Of a stretch of 10,849 nucleotides of DNA, positions 6,449 through 10,849 are shown in pieces (position 1 is the first letter of the stretch; every line of letters starts with the position of its first letter). The notes under the pieces are model-generated. The model was not told the origin of the DNA. It ran no database searches and saw nothing but the letters and a program-made list of their open reading frames with translations. The translations under genes were made by a program, and so were the position numbers. This DNA is from Thermoleophilia bacterium (GTDB taxonomy: Bacteria > Actinomycetota > Thermoleophilia > Gaiellales > JAICJC01), in the NCBI GenBank assembly GCA_025928435.1, contig JAICJM010000129.1, positions 1-10,849 of the forward strand, in the 5' to 3' direction.

Positions 6449-7225
6449 GTGAGAATCCTGTTCATCGCCGACGCCTTCGCAACGCCGGGGCGGCGCGTCA
6501 TCGAGCAGCACGTGCCCCGGCTGCGGGCGGAGAGGGACATCGGCTTCGTCGTGGCCAACGGCGAGAACCTCGCGGACGGCACCGGCATCACGAGCCGCCT
6601 CGCCCGCCGCCTGCACGGCGCCGGGGTCGACGTGATCACGCTCGGGAACCACGCCTTCCGCCAGCGCGAGGTGTACCCGCACCTCGGGATGGACCCGCGC
6701 ATCGTGCGCCCGGCCAACTACCCCAGCACCGCCCCGGGCAGGGGCTGGTGCGTGGCCAGGGCGGCGGACGGCACGCCGGTGGCGGTCATCAACCTGCTCG
6801 GCAAGCTCTTCCTCGACCCGGCGGTGAGCCCGTTCGCGGTGGCCGAGGACCTCGTCCGCGAGGCCCGCCAGGAGGCTGCGCTCGTGCTGGTCGACTTCCA
6901 CGCGGAGGCGACGAGCGAGAAGGTGGCGATGGGCCGGTTCCTGGATGGGCAGGTGACCGCGGTGATCGGCACGCACACCCACGTCCAGACGAGCGACGCG
7001 CACATCCTCTCCGGCGGCACCGCCTACATCACGGACGCCGGGATGACCGGGCCACACGACTCCGTGATCGGCGTGCGCACCGACCTGATCCTGCGCCGCT
7101 TCACGACCCAGATGCCGGTCCGGTTCGAGCCCGCCGACGGCGGCGTGCGCCTGGAGGGGGTCGTGATCGAGTGCGACGGCGACGGCCGCGCCTCCTCGAT
7201 CGAGGCGATCCGGGTCGAGGAGTAG
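6449..7225 (+). CDS. ymdB: YmdB-family (TIGR00282) metallophosphoesterase
   Basis: A cytosolic dinuclear-metal phosphoesterase; the Bacillus subtilis relative YmdB hydrolyses 2',3'- and 3',5'-cyclic nucleotides and affects biofilm and sporulation choices. The protein is 258 residues, near family length. All metal and catalytic residues are visible: Asp8 in MRILFIAD, Glu39 in ANGEN, Asn67-His68 in GNH, His151 in VDFHAEATSEK, and His176/His178 in IGTHTHVQT. Further family blocks are RPANYP, AVINLLGK, GTAYITDAGMTGP and RF...MPVRF. GTG 6449 gives the standard MRILFI start. No Shine-Dalgarno is obvious, and the 170-nt structured region upstream suggests its own promoter or a leader. One local difference: after GNH the usual WD is replaced, giving GNHAFRQRE. 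It is convergent with the GT-C gene, with only 4 nt between stop codons. Confidence 0.95.
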   Translation: MRILFIADAFATPGRRVIEQHVPRLRAERDIGFVVANGENLADGTGITSRLARRLHGAGVDVITLGNHAFRQREVYPHLGMDPRIVRPANYPSTAPGRGWCVARAADGTPVAVINLLGKLFLDPAVSPFAVAEDLVREARQEAALVLVDFHAEATSEKVAMGRFLDGQVTAVIGTHTHVQTSDAHILSGGTAYITDAGMTGPHDSVIGVRTDLILRRFTTQMPVRFEPADGGVRLEGVVIECDGDGRASSIEAIRVEE

Positions 7226-7229
7226 GGGC

Positions 7230-9152
7230 CTACGCGGCCGGGAGCGGCGGGCCCTGCCAGGCCGGCGGTTCCGGGACCGGCTCCGGCTCGGGCTCGGGGC
7301 GCGGCACGAGCAGCGCGATCATCACCACCGGCAGCCACCAGCAGATGTACGGGTAGAACCAGTAGCTCGCCGCCATCTGCGCCGCGAGGACGACCGCCCC
7401 GGCGAACGCGGCCACCGCGGCCGCGTCCTTGCGCCGGCGGCGCGGGAAGAGGGCCAGCGAGAGGATGCCCAGGCCGGCGGCGATCTGGAACACGTGCTGC
7501 GGCCAGCGCAGGTCGTACCAGCCGGGGTGGTAGGTGCCGACCGTCCAGATCGCCATCGGCGTGACCCGTCCGAGCTGGTAGTCGATCGTCCGGTGCCAGA
7601 AGAGCGAGATCCCGTCGGAGTCGAGCGCCAGCATCGACAGCAGGAGCAGCGCGGCGATCGCGAAGCCGGCGAACGTCGCGAGCCGGTTGCGCAGCGACGC
7701 GAACAGCGGCACGAGCGCGAACGGCGCGAACTTGGTGAGGGCGGCCGCGGCGAGCATCGCCCCCCGCGCGGCGGGGATCGCGAGGAGGGCGAACGTCCAG
7801 GCCAGGAGCGCGCCGACGAGGGCGTCGTTCGAGTTCATGTTTAGCGAGTAGAGCGTGAATGGGTTCGCGGCCCACGCGAAGGCGAGCGCGACGCCGAGCC
7901 GGCGCGATCCCAGCCGCCACCCGGCAGCGAAGAGGCCGACGACCGCCATGATGTCGAACGCCGACGCGGCCACGTGCGCCGCCGGCAGGTGGTCCCATTT
8001 GCCGCTCCAGCCGAACGCCGCCACGGCGGGCACGTAGGCGATGTACACCGTCGGGCCGTAGGTGTCGCCGCTCTCGATCGGCGACTCGCAGCGGCCGTCC
8101 GTCTGCCTGTAGCCGACCGGGTCGCCGTTGAAGTACTTGCCGTCACACGGCTTGCCGTGGCGGTTCGGCATGTGCCCGTAGGGCAGGACGCCGTCCATCA
8201 GCCGCGAGGCACCCGCGACGCCGGCGTAGCCGACGTCGATCACGTTCGAGTCCTGGTTGTTCAGGCCGACCCGGAACCCCATCAGCGCGAACACGAGCCC
8301 GACCAGGATCAGCAGGTGGCGATCGCCGATCGCGAACGTCCGCGGCGTCCGCCGCCACCCGATCCAGGCCATGCGGGCCGTCAGGTAGAGCATCGGCGGG
8401 TAGATCAGCGGCGTCGACCAGAACACGTTCCCCTTGTTGAACTCCCACAGCGAGGCGACGAACGAGAGCACGACGGCCAGGTCGAGCGTCCGCATCGAGA
8501 TCGGCCGCCTCCAGTCCATCAGGCCGGCCAGGAAGAGGGCGCACAGCGGCCACAGGACGTAGGCGGCGTTGGCCTTGCGCCCGTAGGCCGACGGCTGGCC
8601 GCGGGCGAGCTGCCACGCAACCTGCGGCCCGGTCCACACCTCGTACGCATCCTCGGTGTAGTCCGCGATGTGCGCCTCGGCGACCTGCTCGCCCTGGGCG
8701 TAGTAGTCCACCGTCCAGACGCGATGGTCGCCGAGCGTGGAGGTGTGGCTGACGTTGCTGTACTGGGCCAGCCACTCCTTGACGCGGGGCTGGCGGAAGG
8801 CGATGGCCGCCGCCTGCACGGAGTTCAGGCGCGGCGCGCCGACCCGGGAGACGACCCGCACGTGCGTGACCTTCGCGTTGCGGTCGTTGACCGTGAAGGC
8901 CGCGAGCACGTTGTGGGCGCCGCGCGGCTCGAGCAGCACCGTCCAGCTGTGCGTCCTGGGGTCGTACTGGGCCTCCCAGTGCGCCCCGGGATTGTTCGCG
9001 AGCAGCGTGGGGACCCGCCGCTCGGCCTGGGCGACCGTGATCGCCTGGCGGCGGGTCAGGTGCGCAGCGGCCTGAGCGGTGGCGGCGAGGAAGAGCAGCG
9101 CCGCCACGACCGCGGCCGCGACGCTACTGAAACGTCCAGAGCTTGTTGCCAA
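7230..9152 (-). CDS. Polytopic GT-C/GT87-like membrane glycosyltransferase with long extracytoplasmic N-terminal domain
   Basis: A 640-residue membrane protein. Residues 1-30 look like a signal peptide or first membrane segment (basic start, hydrophobic 11-26, then AQA). Residues 31-190 form a soluble extracytoplasmic part with two similar PepSY-like units, each an AI.VA/AIAF helix followed by a W..(V/L) strand pattern (RRQAITVAQAE...HSWTVLLE and VQAAAIAFRQP...HRVWTVDY). From 195 to 617 about ten hydrophobic segments follow. GT-C/DUF2029-type features are DVGYAGVAGASRLMDGVLPYGHMP (306-329, written here in part), GDTYGPTVYIAYVP (362-375), SNDALVGALLAW (441-452) and KFAPFALVPLF (474-484); Asp306 is a candidate catalytic base. 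Cys336 and Cys355 in one exoplasmic loop could form a disulfide. The end is a Pro-Glu tail. TTG 9152 overlaps gtrA by 29 nt and keeps the signal peptide; GTG 9107 would remove it. Acceptor unknown. The glycosyltransferase role is inferred from pattern and neighbours. Confidence 0.72.
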   Translation of the reverse strand: MATSSGRFSSVAAAVVAALLFLAATAQAAAHLTRRQAITVAQAERRVPTLLANNPGAHWEAQYDPRTHSWTVLLEPRGAHNVLAAFTVNDRNAKVTHVRVVSRVGAPRLNSVQAAAIAFRQPRVKEWLAQYSNVSHTSTLGDHRVWTVDYYAQGEQVAEAHIADYTEDAYEVWTGPQVAWQLARGQPSAYGRKANAAYVLWPLCALFLAGLMDWRRPISMRTLDLAVVLSFVASLWEFNKGNVFWSTPLIYPPMLYLTARMAWIGWRRTPRTFAIGDRHLLILVGLVFALMGFRVGLNNQDSNVIDVGYAGVAGASRLMDGVLPYGHMPNRHGKPCDGKYFNGDPVGYRQTDGRCESPIESGDTYGPTVYIAYVPAVAAFGWSGKWDHLPAAHVAASAFDIMAVVGLFAAGWRLGSRRLGVALAFAWAANPFTLYSLNMNSNDALVGALLAWTFALLAIPAARGAMLAAAALTKFAPFALVPLFASLRNRLATFAGFAIAALLLLSMLALDSDGISLFWHRTIDYQLGRVTPMAIWTVGTYHPGWYDLRWPQHVFQIAAGLGILSLALFPRRRRKDAAAVAAFAGAVVLAAQMAASYWFYPYICWWLPVVMIALLVPRPEPEPEPVPEPPAWQGPPLPAA

Positions 9153-9573
9153 GGAAGCTGACCGGCGTCGCGACCAGGATGGCGATCGCCGCGGCGGTCA
9201 CCTTTGCCAGCCCGCCTGCCTCCACGAGGGCGCGCAGCACGCCCAGGTCGAGACAGAGCGCCATCGCGCTGACGGTCAGGAAGCGCACGTACTGGTGATG
9301 GGGCACGCCGTGTCTGACGCGGAACGTCCACACGCGGTTCCAGACGAAGTTGCTCGTGGCGGCCAGCACGAATGCGAGCACGAACGCGAGCGTGTAGGGC
9401 ATGCTCCGGTCGGCGACCAGGAACGCCGCCAGGTTCACCACGTAGCCCGCCCCCCCGACCGCGCAGTAGCGCAGCACCTGCATCCAGTTGGCGGGATGGC
9501 GGACGGCGAGGTGGAACCTGCGCGCATGTCCCCGGGCGCGAACCGCGGCGGACTCGACTCTGGCCTCCTCCAT
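9124..9573 (-). CDS. GtrA-like family membrane protein (polyprenyl-linked sugar translocation)
   Basis: A 149-residue protein of normal GtrA length with four hydrophobic segments at about 35-55, 58-75, 96-115 and 123-141. GtrA proteins are thought to flip undecaprenyl- or decaprenyl-phosphate sugars across the membrane for use by GT-C glycosyltransferases. Signature elements are RYCAVGGAGYVVN at 35-47 and the two repeated motifs NFVWNRVWTF (75-84) and FLGNKLWTF (140-148), one closing each half of the internally duplicated protein. The first 25 residues are charged and cytosolic. ATG 9573 has no Shine-Dalgarno; TAGCAT lies exactly 6 nt before it and includes the upstream stop codon. It starts 9 nt after the phosphodiesterase gene and overlaps the GT-C gene by 29 nt, so the three are almost certainly one operon, and the GT-C protein is the likely user of the flipped donor. 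Confidence 0.92.
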   Translation of the reverse strand: MEEARVESAAVRARGHARRFHLAVRHPANWMQVLRYCAVGGAGYVVNLAAFLVADRSMPYTLAFVLAFVLAATSNFVWNRVWTFRVRHGVPHHQYVRFLTVSAMALCLDLGVLRALVEAGGLAKVTAAAIAILVATPVSFLGNKLWTFQ

Positions 9574-9579
9574 CGGCGG

Positions 9580-9585
9580 ATGCTA
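9580..9585 (-). promoter_or_regulatory. Possible internal -10 element before the GtrA gene
   Basis: TAGCAT on the minus strand is followed by 6 nt and ATG 9573, the same geometry as hemB. Its TAG is the stop codon of the preceding gene, so chance is a real alternative. If used, it would let gtrA and the GT-C gene be transcribed separately as a leaderless message. No -35 is visible. Confidence 0.3.
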
Positions 9586-10849
9586 TCCCACACCCGCGAG
9601 CGCGGACGCCGCCTGGCGCACGGGTCGCGGGACGCCGAAGTGCCGGGCGGCCAGGGGGGCCATGTCCGTGATGGACGGCATCCCGTCCAGCGGCGGGCCG
9701 CCGTCGAAGCCCGCGGTGATCAGGGGCACGATCGAATCCTCGGCCCGCAGCGAGCCGTGGCTGCCGCCGCCGACGTGATGGGCGCCGCCCGAGTCGGCGA
9801 ACTCCCACCCGGGCGCCGCGGAGACGATCACCTCGCCCACCGCCGGGCACGTGAGCGCGCCCTCGATCCGCTCGAGCGCGTTCGGATAGAGCTGCGGGCT
9901 GAGCAGGTCTGCGTCGCCCTCGACCGTGAAGCGGTTCCCGCGGGCGTCCGCCTCGCCGGGCCCGCGGCGAAAGCGCAGCGCGCCCTCGTCGCGGCGCACG
10001 TGCATCCAGCCGTCCTCCGCGTACATCGCGACCTCGGCGGCCGGCTGCTCCAGCAGCCGCTCGGCGATGCGGGAGTTCGCCTCCCGCGCGAGGCCCAGCC
10101 GGTAGACCATCGCCGCCCGGTTCGAGGCCGTCACCGCCAGCTCGCACTGATCCGGGTCGGAGCGGCGGCTGGATCGGAAGAGCACCGACCCCTCGAGCGG
10201 CGCGGCCGCGTCGGCGGCCTGCATCACGTGGCTCTGGGAGTGGTCGGCGACGACGATCACGGAGTAGCGGTCGAGGAACCGGTCCATGCCGCCGGCCGCC
10301 TCGACCAGCATGCCGATCCCGCTGTCGGCGACCTCGACGGCGCCGATCACGTCCCCCCCGCGGTGCTGGGCGGCGTCGGTCTCGTAGAGGTAGAAGAACA
10401 GGAAGTCGAACCCGTCCCGGGTGACCAGCCAGCGGCCGACCGCGCCGCCGTGCCGGTCGATGCCCCCGCCGAAGTTGCGCGGCGCGCCCGTGAGATCGGT
10501 GAAGAAGAGCTCGCCGAGGAAGTAGCGGCGCGGGCCGTAGACGGCGTCGACGATCCCGATGCGGCGGGCCAGGCGGCGGGCGACGGGGCGCGTGATCGGA
10601 TGCCGGACACGCCCGCGGCACACGTAGGTGTTCACCCCGGCCGTCACGTAGCCGGCGTCCTCGAGGAACTCGAAGATCGTGGTCGTCCGCCGCGAGAGAT
10701 GCACGAGATTCATGTTGACGAGGATGTCGTCGACCATCTGGCGCGTACCCTCGGCCAGGGTCGCCGCAAACGACGAGCCGTACTCGACCAGCCGGCGCTC
10801 ACCGCGGTGGTACCAGGTCATCCCGGGGATGTGCGAGCCGGACGGATGC
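9583..10849 (-). CDS. Type I phosphodiesterase/nucleotide pyrophosphatase (alkaline phosphatase superfamily), N-terminus cut by right edge
   Basis: About 422 residues of an alkaline-phosphatase-superfamily hydrolase, which cleaves phosphodiester or phosphomonoester bonds using two metal ions. Metal-site motifs are visible in order: YETDAAQH (around 10362-10388, Asp and His), VVADHSQSH (around 10225-10252, Asp-His pair) and GGGSHGSL (around 9746-9769, the last His), followed by VPLITAGFDG and DMAPLAARHFG, the usual PLI..G and D(I/M)APT..LG-like end. The nucleophile (Thr or Ser) and first metal Asp should lie in the missing N-terminal part. ATG 10821 is not taken as the start because the frame stays open to the window edge (SGSHIPG precedes it) and the family needs more N-terminal sequence. 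No signal or membrane segment is seen in this part. It ends 9 nt before gtrA, suggesting a role in lipid-linked sugar or envelope phosphate turnover; this is inference from context. Confidence 0.87.
   Translation of the reverse strand, partial: HPSGSHIPGMTWYHRGERRLVEYGSSFAATLAEGTRQMVDDILVNMNLVHLSRRTTTIFEFLEDAGYVTAGVNTYVCRGRVRHPITRPVARRLARRIGIVDAVYGPRRYFLGELFFTDLTGAPRNFGGGIDRHGGAVGRWLVTRDGFDFLFFYLYETDAAQHRGGDVIGAVEVADSGIGMLVEAAGGMDRFLDRYSVIVVADHSQSHVMQAADAAAPLEGSVLFRSSRRSDPDQCELAVTASNRAAMVYRLGLAREANSRIAERLLEQPAAEVAMYAEDGWMHVRRDEGALRFRRGPGEADARGNRFTVEGDADLLSPQLYPNALERIEGALTCPAVGEVIVSAAPGWEFADSGGAHHVGGGSHGSLRAEDSIVPLITAGFDGGPPLDGMPSITDMAPLAARHFGVPRPVRQAASALAGVG

Noticed and set aside
10353..10359. 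A run of seven C, suspected as a frameshift or sequencing error.
   Set aside because: The reading frame of the phosphodiesterase continues with correct motifs on both sides, encoding Gly-Gly-Asp.
10819..10821. ATG at 10821 as the start of the phosphodiesterase.
   Set aside because: The frame is open to the window edge with plausible protein sequence, and the superfamily's nucleophile and first metal Asp must lie further upstream.

Overview
The window is very GC-rich and gene-dense. Third codon positions are almost all G or C, genes have very short gaps or overlaps, and GTG and TTG starts are common. Several genes appear to be transcribed leaderlessly. Together with the families present (a C5-pathway hemL/hemB pair, XRE-TPR regulators, AI-2E transporter, YmdB phosphodiesterase, GtrA/GT-C glycosylation genes), this suggests the chromosome of a high-GC actinobacterium. 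A deep-branching soil lineage such as Thermoleophilia (Gaiellales/Solirubrobacterales) is my best guess; that placement is inference, since no rRNA or marker alignment was possible. No tRNA, rRNA, CRISPR, insertion sequence or phage gene was seen.

Layout. (1) 1-1556, minus strand: a haem operon, hemB followed by hemL with a 13-nt overlap; hemL runs off the left edge. HemL makes 5-aminolevulinate from glutamate-1-semialdehyde, and HemB condenses two of these into porphobilinogen. (2) 1625-4181, plus strand, divergent from hemB: an XRE-type helix-turn-helix/TPR regulator and, 19 nt downstream, a colinear TPR paralog with no DNA-binding domain. (3) 4178-5380, minus: an AI-2E family membrane transporter that shares the palindromic stop CTAG with the second TPR gene. 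(4) 5490-6278, plus: a membrane-anchored LytM/M23-like protein with an incomplete active site. (5) 6279-6448: a 170-nt non-coding stretch with strong hairpins. (6) 6449-7225, plus: a YmdB-type metallophosphoesterase. (7) 7230-10849, minus: a three-gene operon in the order type I phosphodiesterase/alkaline-phosphatase-like protein (cut at the right edge), GtrA-like flippase, and a GT-C type polytopic membrane protein with a long extracytoplasmic N-terminal domain.

How the parts work together. Region 1 is housekeeping tetrapyrrole synthesis. Region 2 looks like a sensor/regulator pair in which the second protein may modulate the first. Region 7 reads as a small envelope module: GtrA proteins usually move polyprenyl-linked sugars across the membrane and GT-C enzymes use them there. 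The YmdB, AI-2E and LytM-like genes are separate units that also act at the membrane or in signalling.

The most noticeable cross-cutting signal is a TANNNT -10-like hexamer placed 6-8 nt before five of the nine start codons, with no ribosome-binding site at most of them. This fits leaderless mRNAs.
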